A stretch of DNA of 64,000 bases from Marinobacter maritimus (GCF_007671675.1 NZ_VCGW01000003.1:186001-250000), one strand, 5' to 3'; shown: positions 26,971-39,079, numbered from the stretch's first letter. The notes: generated from the sequence alone by a model not told the origin. Translations and numbers: made by a program.

Positions 26971-28546
26971 GGCTAATCCCACCTGCACTGGGTGTTTGGT
27001 CTGTTCGGTTCCTGGACAGCGCGGTGCGAGCGGTTGTGATAATCCGTTCGCGGTCCTCCTCGCTCAACCCTTTGTTTTCGCTGATACGCTCGTCAATGAA
27101 TTGGAAGTGCTTCCGGGCAGTGGCACGGATGCGTGCCATGGCATCGTTCAGTTGCTCCTCCGGCAACGCATCGAAAAGCCCTTCCATTGACGCCATCAGA
27201 ACCGCCAGTTGCTCAACGGCAGGCATGGGATCACGCTCGGCCTGGCGCAGGGCAGTGCGAACGGCCGCGCCGCGGGTGAGGCGGGCGCGGGTGGTGTCGT
27301 CCAGCCGGGTGCCGAAGCGGGCAAAGTCTTCCAGTTCTTCGAACTGCGACAGAGTAACCCGCAAGTTACCGGCCACTTCGCGCAGGGTGCGGCTTTGCGC
27401 TTTGCCGCCCACGCGGGAAACGGACAGGCCCAGATCCACAGCCGGGAACTGGTTTCGGCGCACCAGTCGTGGCGACAGGTAGATCTGCCCGTCGGTAATG
27501 GAAATCAGGTTGGTGGGAATATAGGCCGACAGGTTCTCCGCCTGGGTTTCCACCACAGGTAAGGCGGTTATCGAGCCGCCACCGGCTTCCTGGGTGAACT
27601 GGCCGGCTCGTTCCAGCAGGCGGGCATGAACGTAGAAAATATCTCCGGGAAACGCTTCGCGCCCTGGTGGTCGGCGCAATAGCAACGACAATTCCCTGTA
27701 GGAGCGGGCGTGGTGGGTAAGGTCGTCAAAAATGACCAGCACGTCCCGGCCCTGATCGGAAAAGTACTCGGCCATGGCCATAGCGGCGTAAGGCGCTATG
27801 TAGGCCAGCCCCGGTGTTTCTTCGTCACCGGCCGACATAACGATACTGCGGGCCAGCATCTCGCCTTTTTTCAGGGCAGCGATAACTCGGGAAACGGCAT
27901 CACCGCGCTGGCCAATGGCGCAATAGATACAAGTAACGTCTGTCCGTGCCTGATTGAGCATGGTGTCTATGGCGATGGAGGTTTTGCCGGTTTGGCGATC
28001 ACCGATGATCAGCTCACGCTGGCCCAGCCCGACGGGCACCGCAGCGTCGATGGCTTTGAGGCCGGTTGCCAGCGGCCGAAAAATAGCCGAGCGGCTCAGA
28101 ATGCCCGGCGCTTCTGTTTCAATGGGGGTTTCTGCCACGGCGGCGATTGGCCCCAGGCCGTCTCTGGGGCGGCCCATGGCATCGACGACGCGCCCGAGCA
28201 AAGCGGGGCCAACAGGCACACTCACCACCTTACGGGTGCGGCGCACGTCCTCTCCCAGAGTAATGAGTTCGGACGGCCCAAGCAGAATCACCCCGAGCCG
28301 TCCAGGCTCCAGATCCAGCACTATGCCGCGCACACCGCATTCGAACACCAGTAATTCATCGGCCAGTGCCCGGGCGAGGCCGGTCACGATGGCAACACCG
28401 TCGCCCACTTCGGTTACCCTGCCGACTTCTGTTATTACCGGCGCCGGCGCCGGTGCAGTCAGCAGGGATTCTCGCCATGCATCGAACTGCTCGGCGGAGT
28501 GACGTTCGGAAGGGTTTTCCGGGGCGCTGTGATCGATTTCGGACAT
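26954..28546 (-). CDS. atpA: N-ATPase subunit alpha
   Basis: 530 aa. Walker [10 protein letters not shown], the preceding [28 protein letters not shown] (Walker B region) and the arginine-finger segment near [11 protein letters not shown] are all present. The N terminus, rich in A, P and E (about 1-45), replaces the usual F-type start. It forms the F1 hexamer with beta. Sequence divergence from housekeeping AtpA and the gene order atpDCQRBEFAG identify an N-type ATPase, a second rotary enzyme that many marine bacteria keep beside the F-type one. Confidence 0.93.
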   Translation of the reverse strand: MSEIDHSAPENPSERHSAEQFDAWRESLLTAPAPAPVITEVGRVTEVGDGVAIVTGLARALADELLVFECGVRGIVLDLEPGRLGVILLGPSELITLGEDVRRTRKVVSVPVGPALLGRVVDAMGRPRDGLGPIAAVAETPIETEAPGILSRSAIFRPLATGLKAIDAAVPVGLGQRELIIGDRQTGKTSIAIDTMLNQARTDVTCIYCAIGQRGDAVSRVIAALKKGEMLARSIVMSAGDEETPGLAYIAPYAAMAMAEYFSDQGRDVLVIFDDLTHHARSYRELSLLLRRPPGREAFPGDIFYVHARLLERAGQFTQEAGGGSITALPVVETQAENLSAYIPTNLISITDGQIYLSPRLVRRNQFPAVDLGLSVSRVGGKAQSRTLREVAGNLRVTLSQFEELEDFARFGTRLDDTTRARLTRGAAVRTALRQAERDPMPAVEQLAVLMASMEGLFDALPEEQLNDAMARIRATARKHFQFIDERISENKGLSEEDRERIITTARTALSRNRTDQTPSAGGISHGPDA

Positions 28547-28581
28547 AGCGTGTTATCTATCCTTTTTACGCACAACCGGGT

Positions 28582-29352
28582 TTATGTCCCGGCGGGCTGA
28601 ATCCGCCCGGAAGCACCGGCGGCCATGCGCTCGTTTAACAGCGCATCAAATTCTTCGGTGTAGCTATCCACAGTCCAGGCAACCTGGGCGCCGCCAACCC
28701 GCAGAACCAGGCCTGGCGCCTGTTGGGGGTCGGTTTCAAAGCGCAGGTTAATGCCTGGAAGCAGATTTTTGATATCAGCCTGCATCAGCGCCTGTGCAGC
28801 CGCGGGCAAGGTGTCGCGAGTGGTTGCGACAGCTTCTTTGCTGTCACCCGCGGCGTCGGTAAGCTCGCTGGCAATCGGGCGCAACCGTGCACTGACGTGG
28901 CGAACGATGGCTTCTTCCAAAGATTCATCCGCAAGATCCCGTAGCGCTTTGCGGGTGAGCTCCAGCAAAGTTTCTTCTCCGGCTCGCTGCAACTGCGCGG
29001 TGAACTTCTGACGCTCACGTTCAAGGTGCTTGTACCAGTCTTGCTGTTCCTGCGCCAGCTTGGCGCGGGTTTCGGCCATCAGGCTGTCGCGCTGATCTTC
29101 TGATTCCCTCAGGGCCTGTGTGACCACTGCATCCTGATCAGACGCCAGTTGTTTTATCTGCTGGCGAAACTCCGCTTCGGCGGCCTGTGCTTTTTTCTCC
29201 GCCTCTCCGGCTTCGGTCATGCGACGGGTTATTTCAGCTTCGCGGGCATCAATGCCGTCAAGTATCGGGCGATAGAGGAAGCGCTTCAGTAACCAGACCA
29301 GCACGAGGAAGTTGGCGATCTGTGCAATAACGGTAATCCAGTCAATGGACAT
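28582..29352 (-). CDS. atpF: N-ATPase subunit b (stator)
   Basis: 256 aa, longer than the usual 156-aa F-type b subunit. One N-terminal membrane helix (WITVIAQIANFLVLVWLL), then a long charged coiled coil (about 30-150) and a C-terminal extension that may stand in for the missing delta subunit, as proposed for this family. Start ATG 29352, 8 bases after atpE stops. Confidence 0.88.
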   Translation of the reverse strand: MSIDWITVIAQIANFLVLVWLLKRFLYRPILDGIDAREAEITRRMTEAGEAEKKAQAAEAEFRQQIKQLASDQDAVVTQALRESEDQRDSLMAETRAKLAQEQQDWYKHLERERQKFTAQLQRAGEETLLELTRKALRDLADESLEEAIVRHVSARLRPIASELTDAAGDSKEAVATTRDTLPAAAQALMQADIKNLLPGINLRFETDPQQAPGLVLRVGGAQVAWTVDSYTEEFDALLNERMAAGASGRIQPAGT

Positions 29353-29360
29353 GATCGGTT

Positions 29361-29639
29361 CTAGCCTCCTGCGGCACCCTGCACGGCGCTCCAGAACGGG
29401 TTGGCAAAAAGCAGAATCATGGCTACCACAAAACAGTAGATAGCGGTGGACTCGATCATCGCCAGGCTCACAAACAAGGTTCGGGACAGTGTTGGGGCGG
29501 CGTCCGGTTGCTGGGCCATGGCGGCAATCGCAGCCGCGGCGGCTCGGCCTTCGCCGAGGGCCGGGCCGAGAGCGCCGAAGGAAACGGTCAGGCCTGCCGT
29601 AAAAATGGATATGACTGCAATAATGGCGAGATCTGTCAT
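29361..29639 (-). CDS. atpE: N-ATPase subunit c (rotor ring)
   Basis: 92 aa, two membrane helices. Helix 1 has GPALGEGRAAAA with E30; helix 2 has the ion-binding text MIESTAIYCF with E63, S64, T65 and Y68. The E/S/T/Y set with a second carboxylate in helix 1 is the N-ATPase pattern; it was proposed to bind Na+, though at least one N-type ring was reported to carry protons. ATG overlaps the stop of atpB by 4 bases. Confidence 0.92.
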   Translation of the reverse strand: MTDLAIIAVISIFTAGLTVSFGALGPALGEGRAAAAAIAAMAQQPDAAPTLSRTLFVSLAMIESTAIYCFVVAMILLFANPFWSAVQGAAGG

Positions 29640-30334
29640 GGTTTGTCCTCGTGTTTTGGCAATGAAGGGTCAGGCTCTGCGGTAGCAGAGGAGATGTAAA
29701 CGGTGGCGAGCATGGCGAAGATATACGCCTGGATCATGCCGGTTAATAACCCGAGCAGGTCCATGACCACGGGAAAGAAAAATGGCGCGACGGTCAGAAG
29801 AATGGCAGCGATAACGGCGCCGCTCATTATGTTGCCGTAAAGGCGTATGGCCAGCGAAATGCCCCGGGAGAACTCACCGATAATGTTGAAGGGCAGCATG
29901 ATGACTGAAGGCTGGACAAATGTTTTCAGGTAGCTTCCCACCCCGCCAGTGGCTATTCCGAACACCGGTACCGCCACCAGTACAGACAACGCCAGAGCCA
30001 CGGTGGTGGACAAGGATGATGTGGGCGGCGAAAACCCCGGTATTACCAGCATCAGATTTGACAAGGCAATGAACAGAAACAGTGTGCCGGAAAAATACAT
30101 GACATGACGTGCGGAGCTCCGGGCCACCTCCTCAATCTGGCCCTGAATCATCTTGACGATCACCTCCAGCGCCGTACGCCAGCGATTGGGGGGCACGTCA
30201 GCGCGCAAATTGCGGGTAACAAGCATGGATACGCCCACCAGCAGCGCCATTACGATCCAGGTATTAACGATGGTGGCGTTGATCTTCCAGCCAGCCAGTG
30301 TAAAAACAACAATGTCATCGGGGGTTAGCTGCAT
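29636..30334 (-). CDS. atpB: N-ATPase subunit a
   Basis: 232 aa from ATG 30334, preceded by AGGAGG at 7 bases; an upstream GTG-type extension to 30385 would run through atpR. Five or six membrane helices; the essential Arg is in SLAIRLYGNIMSG and the last helix has GMIQAYIFAMLATVYI. It forms the ion half-channels against the c ring. The start overlaps atpR by 10 bases. Confidence 0.92.
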   Translation of the reverse strand: MQLTPDDIVVFTLAGWKINATIVNTWIVMALLVGVSMLVTRNLRADVPPNRWRTALEVIVKMIQGQIEEVARSSARHVMYFSGTLFLFIALSNLMLVIPGFSPPTSSLSTTVALALSVLVAVPVFGIATGGVGSYLKTFVQPSVIMLPFNIIGEFSRGISLAIRLYGNIMSGAVIAAILLTVAPFFFPVVMDLLGLLTGMIQAYIFAMLATVYISSATAEPDPSLPKHEDKP

Positions 30335-30648
30335 TCTGTACCCTCCTGTCCGGCGGTGGTGGCCGGTCTGCTGATTCTGGCCCAAAGCACGGCAATCAGC
30401 CGTGCCAGGAAAAATGCCAGCGCGTAGCCGGCTACTGCCCAGTTACTTCCAGCGACCGCCGTTACCGAGAAACCGACAGCCAGGAGTGCCGCAATCCTGC
30501 CGAAGGCGCTAATCATCAGCCAGATTCCGGGTCGTTCAGATCCCAGAGCGCGTTGCATTCCCCAGGCCAGGCCCACAAAGAAGAGTGCGCTGGCGGGGAC
30601 GCCCACTGCCAGGCCCAACAGTACTGCATGCCAGTCGACGGTTATCAT
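30325..30648 (-). CDS. atpR: N-ATPase subunit AtpR
   Basis: 107 aa with three membrane helices (about 5-28, 43-65, 68-92), including FGRIAALLAVGFSVTA and the charged pair in FFLARLIAVLW. AtpR is found only in N-ATPase operons, between atpQ and atpB, and is thought to help ring assembly or contact the c subunit. Overlaps atpQ by 4 bases. Identity rests on topology and position. Confidence 0.85.
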   Translation of the reverse strand: MITVDWHAVLLGLAVGVPASALFFVGLAWGMQRALGSERPGIWLMISAFGRIAALLAVGFSVTAVAGSNWAVAGYALAFFLARLIAVLWARISRPATTAGQEGTECS

Positions 30649-30943
30649 CGCTTGTCTCCTTTCTGATCCGGCCCTTCTTTACTGATCCAGTTCCAGGCAA
30701 TAATACCGCCGATCACGACACCGCCGAGGATCAGCGCGATAGGCCAGGAAAATTCCTGCGGTGCGACCTTGTTCAGCCATAAACCCAGGAATGCTCCGCC
30801 CACCGTTGGTACGGCAATCGACCAGCCAATGATTCCGAAGGCCCCCAGCCCCCGTAGAGGGCTGAGACCCGGAGAACTGCGTGCGAGCTTCATGCGCTCG
30901 GCACTGCGACGGATGTTTTCCTCTGAGCGGTCGCTGTTTCTGG

Positions 30944-30947
<4 letters not shown>
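30645..30947 (-). CDS. atpQ: N-ATPase subunit AtpQ (AtpI-like)
   Basis: 100 aa. A charged N terminus (about 1-25), then two membrane helices with GIIGWSIAVPTVGGAFLG and ALILGGVVIGGIIAW, as in AtpI/AtpQ proteins that assist c-ring assembly or Mg2+ supply. Overlaps atpC by 4 bases. Confidence 0.87.
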
Positions 30948-32781
<1,834 letters not shown>

Positions 32782-33705
32782 TCATGAGTCTTTAGTGTCG
32801 GCTCTGGTAACCAGCGTACCGGCGCGCGCATCGAGAATGGCAAGAGCATCTTCCAGACGGCCAATGCCGCTAATCCCCCCGGTGTCCGCGAAATCAGCCG
32901 CCGCCGCCACTTTCGGCCCCATGGAACCGGCTGGCATATCCAACCTTCGTGCCTGTTCTGAGGTGATTCTGTGAATCGGGGCAGCGGCCTGTGTACCCAG
33001 GTCATCGTAAACCGCGTCTACGTCGGTCAGCAGTAACAGTGCGTCTGCGCCTAGCTGTCGTGCGAGCAGAGCGCTGGCTGCATCCTTGTCGATAACGGCT
33101 TCAACACCAGCCATGCTGCCGTCATTACGGCGCAGCACCGGGATGCCGCCGCCTCCGGTACAGATTACAATGACGCCCTGATCCAGCAGCAGCTTCAGCA
33201 CGCGCATATCCGGAATTTCTTTGGGAGCCGGCGATGGCACTACTCTGCGCCATTTGTCGCCATCGGCTGCAATGTGCCAGCCCGCAGCCGCCGCCCGGCT
33301 CTCTGCTTCCTCTTTATTATAGACAGGACCAATGAATTTGGTCGGCCTGGCAAATGCCGGGTCATTCGGGTCAACCACCACCTGGGTGAGCAGAGTCGCT
33401 ACAGGGCGGTCGTGGCCAAGGGCATTCTCGATTTCCTGTTCGATCATATAACCGATCATGCCGCCGGTCTCGGCACCCAGTACGTCCAGAGGGTAGGCGT
33501 CTTCAGGTTTGTAGGCGGCGCCCTGTAACGCCAGCAAACCTACCTGAGGGCCGTTGCCGTGGGTAATAACGAGCTGGTGTCCGGCGCGCACCAGCTCCGC
33601 CAGTGATTTCGCTGCGGTTCGTACATTGGCGCGTTGGGTTTTGGCTGTCAGTGGCTCACCGCGTTTTAGCAAGGCGTTGCCGCCCAGAGCTGCAACAATC
33701 AACAT
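32782..33705 (-). CDS. arcC: Carbamate kinase
   Basis: 307 aa from ATG 33705 with AAGGA 8 bases upstream. Amino-acid-kinase fold: [12 protein letters not shown] at the N terminus, [23 protein letters not shown], and [18 protein letters not shown]. It transfers phosphate from carbamoyl phosphate to ADP, giving ATP, CO2 and ammonia, the energy-yielding last step of arginine fermentation. Between arcB and atpD on the same strand. Confidence 0.94.
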   Translation of the reverse strand: MLIVAALGGNALLKRGEPLTAKTQRANVRTAAKSLAELVRAGHQLVITHGNGPQVGLLALQGAAYKPEDAYPLDVLGAETGGMIGYMIEQEIENALGHDRPVATLLTQVVVDPNDPAFARPTKFIGPVYNKEEAESRAAAAGWHIAADGDKWRRVVPSPAPKEIPDMRVLKLLLDQGVIVICTGGGGIPVLRRNDGSMAGVEAVIDKDAASALLARQLGADALLLLTDVDAVYDDLGTQAAAPIHRITSEQARRLDMPAGSMGPKVAAAADFADTGGISGIGRLEDALAILDARAGTLVTRADTKDS

Positions 33706-33739
33706 AAGGTGCATCCTTTATCAAAGACCCGCTCCGGAA

Positions 33740-34741
33740 TCAGGCTCCGAGCGTGGCTACCAATACCGCTTTGATGGTGTGCATACGGTTCTCAGCCTGA
33801 TCGAACACGATGGAAGCCGGGCTTTCGAAAACCTCGTCCGTCACTTCCATGGCCTCAATGCCAAACTCCGCCTCTATTTCTTTGCCTACGGTCGTTTCGG
33901 TGTTGTGAAAAGCCGGCAGGCAGTGCATGAAGCGGGCTCGGGGATTGCCGGTTTTTTTCATGACTTCAGCATTCACCTGATAAGGCATTAACAGCTCGAT
34001 GCGTTCCCCCCACTTTTCTTTTGACTCTCCCATGGATACCCAGACATCGGTATAAACGAAGTCAACGCTCGCCAAGGCAGCGTCCAGATCGTCTGTAATC
34101 GTAAGGCGTGCACCGGTTTCCCTGGCTATCGCCTGAGCCTCATCCTGAACAGATTGGCGCGGCCAGCAGGCTTTGGGCGCGCATAAACGCACATCCATGC
34201 CCATTTTGGCACCCCCGATCAGCAGACTGTCGCCCATGTTGTTGGCGGCGTCGCCCAGAAAGGCATAAGCCACTTGGTGCAAGGGCTTCTCAACGTGCTC
34301 CTGCATGGTGAGGAAATCGGCGAGAATCTGAGTTGGGTGGAATTCGTCAGTCAGCCCGTTATAGACAGGTACGCCGGCATATTCCGCCAGCTCTTCGACG
34401 ATCTTCTGGCCGAAGCCGCGGTATTCGATGGCATCGTAGACCCGTCCCAGCACCCGGGCAGTGTCTTTCACTGATTCCTTGTGTCCAATGTGGGTGCCCG
34501 TAGGCCCAAGGTAGGTCACCCTGGCGCCCTGGTCGTAGGCCGCGACCTCGAACCCTACCCGTGTTCGGGTGGAGTTCTTTTCGAAAATCAGGGCTATTTC
34601 CTTGCCGTTGAGCTGTGGGACCTCGGTGCCGGCGTATTTGGCCGCCTTCAGGTCTGTCGACAGCTTTAGCAGGAAACTGATTTCCTGCGGAGAGAAATCA
34701 CGCAGGGTCAGAAAGTGACGGTTCTTGAGATTGAAAGCCAT
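33740..34741 (-). CDS. arcB: Ornithine carbamoyltransferase, probably catabolic
   Basis: 333 aa. Carbamoyl-phosphate site [25 protein letters not shown], ornithine site around DVWVSMGES, and the catalytic FMHCLPAFH. It splits citrulline with phosphate to ornithine and carbamoyl phosphate in this operon. The family also works anabolically (argF/argI); the place between arcA and arcC argues for arcB. Confidence 0.93.
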   Translation of the reverse strand: MAFNLKNRHFLTLRDFSPQEISFLLKLSTDLKAAKYAGTEVPQLNGKEIALIFEKNSTRTRVGFEVAAYDQGARVTYLGPTGTHIGHKESVKDTARVLGRVYDAIEYRGFGQKIVEELAEYAGVPVYNGLTDEFHPTQILADFLTMQEHVEKPLHQVAYAFLGDAANNMGDSLLIGGAKMGMDVRLCAPKACWPRQSVQDEAQAIARETGARLTITDDLDAALASVDFVYTDVWVSMGESKEKWGERIELLMPYQVNAEVMKKTGNPRARFMHCLPAFHNTETTVGKEIEAEFGIEAMEVTDEVFESPASIVFDQAENRMHTIKAVLVATLGA

Positions 34742-34759
34742 GGTTGTTGTCCTCTGTGG

Positions 34760-35989
34760 TCAGATGGGGTCGCGCATTGTGGGGCAGCTCATGCAACGCC
34801 CGCCACCTCGACCACGACCCAGTTCGGCGCCGGGAATAGACAACACCTCAACGCCTGCCGCTTTCAGCGCTGCATTGGTGTCATCGTTGCGATCGTACCC
34901 GACGACCACGCCAGGACTCAGTGCCAGCACGTTATTGCCATCGTTCCATTGTTCCCGTTCACGTTCTGCGGGGTTATCACCGCCAGTGGGGACAATCTCG
35001 AGAGATTGGTAGCCTAGAACATCAGCAACCACGTCAAACAGTGGTCTCGGGTCCTGGCGGAACGATAGGTGCTTTTCGCCTGCACCGGGACGCAGGTCAT
35101 AGCAGATCACTTCGTCGGCGACCTCCTTGAAGGTGGTGACTACGTTGCCACCGCAGAAGGTGAAGATGGTGTCCAGGTGCATGGCGGAGCGGGATTTCGG
35201 AATCTGGCAGGCAATCACCCGCTCCACGGTGCCTCGTTCGAACAGGGTGTTGGCCAGTTGCCCGATAGCTTGCGGTGAGGAGCGCTCACCCATGCCCACA
35301 AGGAGGGTGCCATTGCCGACAGGCATGACATCGCCACCTTCGAGTGTCGCAAGCCCATGCTCTTGTGTCGGGTCACCCCAGAGCACATCGACCTTGCCGG
35401 CAAATTTCGGGTGGAACTGGTACACGCCAGCCATCAACAGGGTTTCGGGCTTGCGGGCTGCCCAATACATCGGGTTCAGGGTAACGCCGCCATAGATCCA
35501 GGCGCTGTTGTCTCTGGTGAAGAGATAGTTTGGCAGGGGGGGCAGCACAAACCCGTAGTGCCCCAGGTGATTGCCAAAAAGCCCCGTCGGATCAAAGGGC
35601 AGATCGGCCACCTCCAGCCCGCCAATAAGATATTCCGCGAGCTTGCTGCCGGGAAGCTCGTCCATCCAGGCGCGCAAATCGGAAATCATCCCGACACCGA
35701 CCTGATTCCAGGTAATGCGGTGATCGAGGATCCATTTGCGGGCTTCCGGGATGGCCAGTGTTTCGGCCAGCAATTCGTTAACGTCCAGTACCTCGACGCC
35801 TCGCTCGCGCATTACGCTGACAAAGACATCGTGGTCTTTCTGGGCCTGCTTGACCCAGAAAACGTCATCAAATAACAGAGCGTCGCAGTTGGAAGGCGTC
35901 AGCCGACGGTGTGCCAGGCCCGGACGACAGACAATAACCTGTCGCAGAGTTCCGGTTTCGGAATGTACTCCAAGTGTGTGTTCAGACAT
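34760..35989 (-). CDS. arcA: Arginine deiminase
   Basis: 409 aa. Guanidino-modifying fold: [55 protein letters not shown], and the C-terminal [11 protein letters not shown], whose first Cys is the nucleophile. It hydrolyses arginine to citrulline and ammonia. It lies 18 bases before arcB and 14 bases after the YfcC-type carrier. Confidence 0.95.
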   Translation of the reverse strand: MSEHTLGVHSETGTLRQVIVCRPGLAHRRLTPSNCDALLFDDVFWVKQAQKDHDVFVSVMRERGVEVLDVNELLAETLAIPEARKWILDHRITWNQVGVGMISDLRAWMDELPGSKLAEYLIGGLEVADLPFDPTGLFGNHLGHYGFVLPPLPNYLFTRDNSAWIYGGVTLNPMYWAARKPETLLMAGVYQFHPKFAGKVDVLWGDPTQEHGLATLEGGDVMPVGNGTLLVGMGERSSPQAIGQLANTLFERGTVERVIACQIPKSRSAMHLDTIFTFCGGNVVTTFKEVADEVICYDLRPGAGEKHLSFRQDPRPLFDVVADVLGYQSLEIVPTGGDNPAEREREQWNDGNNVLALSPGVVVGYDRNDDTNAALKAAGVEVLSIPGAELGRGRGGGRCMSCPTMRDPI

Positions 35990-36003
35990 GGTTTAATTCT
36001 CCG

Positions 36004-37488
36004 CTAAAACAGTGCTGCTGCACTGATGACCAAAGTTATGAAAAGGGTAAGAATCAACAGTAAGGGCCAGATGAACGCGAGCCAGCGATCATAGGACACG
36101 CGGCCAATTGCCAGCCCCCCGACCACGACAGCAAAAGTGGGATTGATCAGGTTGACCAGCCCGTTGGCAGACTGAAAAGCGGTTACGACCAGATCACGCC
36201 CCACGTTGGCGAAGTCGGCAAGGGGTGCCAGAATCGGCATGGACAAGACAGCCAGTCCTGAGGACGATGGCACAAAGAAACTCATGCCCACCTCTATCCA
36301 GAACATCAGGTTAATAAATGCAAGTTCGGGCAACCCGCCTAGAGATGTTTCCGCGCTGTGCAGGATGGTGTCGGCAATCATGCCTTGATCCATGATCACC
36401 ACAATGCCCCGCGCCAGCCCTACTACAAGTGCGACACCCAAAAGGTCTCGGGCGCCGTCAACAAAGCTGCCGGTGAGTGTCTTCTCGCCAAGGCGCGCGA
36501 TGATGCCGATCACAATGGCCGAACCAAAAAACAGAGCACCCATACGGGCCATCCACCAGCCCTGCGACGATACTCCCCAGATCATGACAACGAAGGTGGC
36601 GGCAAATATCAGCAGGGCAATTATCTGGGTTCTGTTGAGAATGGAGTCTTCTACATCAGAGTCATGCCTCGCCAGGAAGAGCCTGCGATGGGCATCCCAC
36701 TGCTTGGATACCACAGAGCGCGAAGGGTCCGCCTTGACGCGCATGGCATAGCGCATAACGTAAGCCGCACAAATCAACAGTCCGCCAATAAGCAGAATAA
36801 AACGCACAACAATGCCATCGGTAAACGGTATGTCTGCAGCGTTAGCTGCAATAACCGTAGCAAACGGGTTGATGGTGGAGCCCAGTACGCCAACACCTGC
36901 TCCGATGAGAATAATGGCCACGCCGGTTATGGCATCGTATCCTGCAGCCATCATCACCGGGATCAGAATGGCGTAAAATGCCAGTGTTTCCTCGGCCATC
37001 CCGTAGGTAGTGCCGCCGATGGCAAACAGAGTCATGAGGATCGGGATCATCCAGATTTCATGGCCTTCAAGATGACGCATGGCACTTCGTATGCCCGTAT
37101 CGATGGCACCTGTTGCGTTCATCACGCCGAGGAAACCGCCCAGGAAAATCACGAACAGCGCGACATCAATCGCATTGGCAACGTAACTGTCAGGATCGTA
37201 AAATCCGGCCGTGGGCGCGAGCATGATGTCCACAAAGCCCTGAGGGTTGGGGTCGACCGTTTGGTAAGTGCCCGGGACAGCGACTTCGCGACCGACTTCT
37301 TCGTTCATGGCACGGTCGTACTGGCCAGCAGGTATAATCCAGGTCAGGGCTGCAACGAGTATGATCAGCAGAAACAGGATCGTATAGGCAGTTGGAAATC
37401 GTGTTGCCAAATCCTGCTCAGGGTCGTTTAACGAGTTATTAGCGGGTTTGTCAGAAGGGTTCTCAGGGGAATAGTTCTTATCATTCAC
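36004..37488 (-). CDS. YfcC/DcuC-family membrane carrier, likely arginine-ornithine exchanger
   Basis: 494 aa, about twelve to thirteen membrane helices after a polar N terminus of about 35 residues. Family text includes PAGQYDR, FLGGFLGVMNATGAIDTG, GTTYGMAEETLAFYAI and SSSGLAVLSMPILAPLAD. Members of this family in arc operons replace ArcD and probably exchange arginine for ornithine; that role is from position. It is the first gene of the run down to atpG. AGGAGG lies 11 bases before the ATG. Confidence 0.85.
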   Translation of the reverse strand: MNDKNYSPENPSDKPANNSLNDPEQDLATRFPTAYTILFLLIILVAALTWIIPAGQYDRAMNEEVGREVAVPGTYQTVDPNPQGFVDIMLAPTAGFYDPDSYVANAIDVALFVIFLGGFLGVMNATGAIDTGIRSAMRHLEGHEIWMIPILMTLFAIGGTTYGMAEETLAFYAILIPVMMAAGYDAITGVAIILIGAGVGVLGSTINPFATVIAANAADIPFTDGIVVRFILLIGGLLICAAYVMRYAMRVKADPSRSVVSKQWDAHRRLFLARHDSDVEDSILNRTQIIALLIFAATFVVMIWGVSSQGWWMARMGALFFGSAIVIGIIARLGEKTLTGSFVDGARDLLGVALVVGLARGIVVIMDQGMIADTILHSAETSLGGLPELAFINLMFWIEVGMSFFVPSSSGLAVLSMPILAPLADFANVGRDLVVTAFQSANGLVNLINPTFAVVVGGLAIGRVSYDRWLAFIWPLLLILTLFITLVISAAALF

Positions 37489-37641
37489 AGTATACCTCCT
37501 TTATCCACACCGACGGGTGTGTATAGAGCCAATGAAAGGTCCCGATCCTGGCTGCGAATGCTGTTGCTCTTACCCAGCCAACAGGGAGCACGATTTCTGA
37601 ATCGTTACTTGTCAGGGTAAACGAGCGGCGGTTGACTCGTA

Positions 37642-37655
37642 TTGAGTTAGGTCAC
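37642..37655. promoter_or_regulatory. Possible ANR/FNR-like site in the arc promoter region
   Basis: TTGAGTTAGGTCAC keeps 7 of the 10 specified bases of TTGAT-N4-ATCAA. It lies 154 bases before the arc operon ATG and 63 before the Tag-like gene. arc operons of pseudomonads need ANR. The rest of 37489-37717 shows only a small ACACC/GGTGT hairpin (37507-37520). Confidence 0.3.
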
Positions 37656-37717
37656 TATTAATACACATCCGGTATTAATTTCCGGGCGCCCACCCACGTT
37701 CTGGAAGAGGAGGTACT

Positions 37718-38386
37718 ATGCGGTTTTCAGATATTCATGAGCGTGCGATTGTGCGCAAGGGTGGCACTGAGGAGCTGAGTGCTTTGCTGCCAAAAATGCC
37801 GCCGGCCATGGAATTGGAGGCGCAAACGGATGACCGATACCTCTCGGAGATTACCCGTTGTGTGTTCAAAGCCGGATTTGTCTGGCGTGTGATTGAGAAC
37901 AAGTGGTCAGGTTTCGAAGAGGCTTTCCATGGTTTTGTGCCCGCCTACTGGCAGCAGGTGCCGCCGGACGTTCTCGAAGAACTCGCTCGTGATGAGCGTA
38001 TTGTACGTAATATGCAGAAGATTCGTACGGTGCCTGAGAACGCCCGCATGATTATGGATGCCGTTCATGAACACGGCAGTTTTGGTGCCTTCCTGAAGCA
38101 ATGGCCTTCAGACGACCAGGTTGGACTGTTGCTGTGGCTCAAGCGCCATGGGTCACGCCTCGGCGGCAACAGTGCGCAGTATTTCCTGCGCCGTGTGGGC
38201 TGGGACGGGTTTATTCTGTCGAGCGACGTGGTGTCGGTTTTGCGTCATGCAGAGCTGCTGGACGCATCGGCAACCAGCAAAAAAGGCCTGCAACAGGCCC
38301 AGACAGCGTTCAACAACTGGCATCAGGAGACGGGTATGCCCTACAGCCATCTTTCGCGGATTGTCTCCTGTTCGGTGGATAGCTAA
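37718..38386 (+). CDS. DNA-3-methyladenine glycosylase I-like protein
   Basis: 222 aa. The N-terminal region has FSDIHERAIVRKGG, then ISEIT-like SEITRCVFKAGFVWRVIENKWSG-type text split around FKAGFVWRVIENKW, FEEAFHGF and VPPDVLEELARDERIVRN, which fit the helix-hairpin glycosylase Tag family. The zinc-binding Cys/His residues of E. coli Tag are not evident, as in the diverged Tag-like branch. It probably removes alkylated bases from DNA. Divergent from the arc operon with 229 bases between. ATG follows GAGGAGG. Confidence 0.82.
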   Translation: MRFSDIHERAIVRKGGTEELSALLPKMPPAMELEAQTDDRYLSEITRCVFKAGFVWRVIENKWSGFEEAFHGFVPAYWQQVPPDVLEELARDERIVRNMQKIRTVPENARMIMDAVHEHGSFGAFLKQWPSDDQVGLLLWLKRHGSRLGGNSAQYFLRRVGWDGFILSSDVVSVLRHAELLDASATSKKGLQQAQTAFNNWHQETGMPYSHLSRIVSCSVDS

Positions 38387-38475
38387 CCAAGCCCCAGCGC
38401 TGCATGTCTCACCTGTAACGGTCAATTTTTATCCAACTGATTTATAGTTCGATGATCAATCAGGAGGGCTGTGTC

Positions 38476-39036
38476 ATGACCATACTGCGTAACACGTTTT
38501 TCGGATTTGCACTCGCATTTGCTTCCATTATCGCGATCACAGGCGCAAGCCAAGCCATGGCTGCGAGCGCCGAAGACCTTGACCGCGATGCCAGACAAGC
38601 ACTGGAAACGCTCTACAAGGCACACCCCGTTGCCAAAACCCTGTCTGGCGATGCCAAGGCCATACTGGTGTTCCCCAACATCGTTAAAGCCGGGCTGGTG
38701 TTTGGTGGTAGCTACGGCGAGGGCGTTTTGCTGAAGGACTCGGAGGTGGCGGATTACTACAATTCGGTCACTGGCTCCTGGGGGTTGCAGGCAGGGGCTC
38801 AGTCCTATGCCTATGCGGTTTTTCTGATGACGGACAAAGCGGTGTCCTATCTTGAAAAATCAAATGGCTGGGAGATAGGTGTCGGCCCAACGGTGGTATT
38901 GGTTGACGAGGGCGTAGCGAAAAATCTCTCAACCTCGTCGCTTAAAAACGACGCCTATGCGTTTATCTTCAGCCAGCAAGGTCTGATGGCCGGGCTGAGT
39001 ATCGAAGGTACCAAAATATCCCGTATTGACCGCTGA
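38476..39036 (+). CDS. Exported SYLF/Ysc84-domain lipid-binding protein
   Basis: 186 aa from ATG 38476, with AGGAGG 8 bases upstream; the in-frame ATG at 38452 has no site. A signal peptide ends near SQAMAA (about 1-29). The rest is a SYLF domain: AKAILVFPNIVKAGLVFGGSYGEG-type text, SWGLQAGAQSYAYAVFLM, VGPTVVLVDEG and FSQQGLMAGLSIEGTKISRI. The domain binds phosphoinositides in eukaryotes; its bacterial role, probably at the periplasmic or outer-membrane side, is not known. Confidence 0.88.
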   Translation: MTILRNTFFGFALAFASIIAITGASQAMAASAEDLDRDARQALETLYKAHPVAKTLSGDAKAILVFPNIVKAGLVFGGSYGEGVLLKDSEVADYYNSVTGSWGLQAGAQSYAYAVFLMTDKAVSYLEKSNGWEIGVGPTVVLVDEGVAKNLSTSSLKNDAYAFIFSQQGLMAGLSIEGTKISRIDR

Positions 39037-39047
39037 GTCATATTAAC

Positions 39048-39079
39048 CTGCTGCTGGGCACTTACATGCCCAGCAGCAG
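39048..39079. terminator. Inverted repeat between convergent SYLF and cobS genes
   Basis: A perfect 13-bp stem, CTGCTGCTGGGCA (39048-39060) with TGCCCAGCAGCAG (39067-39079), 6-nt loop holding the cobS stop codon. There is no T-run on either side, so it may end transcription in both directions only weakly or protect 3' ends. Confidence 0.5.

Noticed and set aside
27710..28354. 214-codon plus-strand frame opposite atpA
   Set aside because: Shadow of atpA; no homology features and no promoter or ribosome site.
36358..37431. 357-codon open frame on the plus strand opposite the YfcC-type carrier
   Set aside because: It mirrors the codon pattern of the minus-strand gene, has low-complexity His/Asn-rich text, and no ribosome site or recognisable domain.
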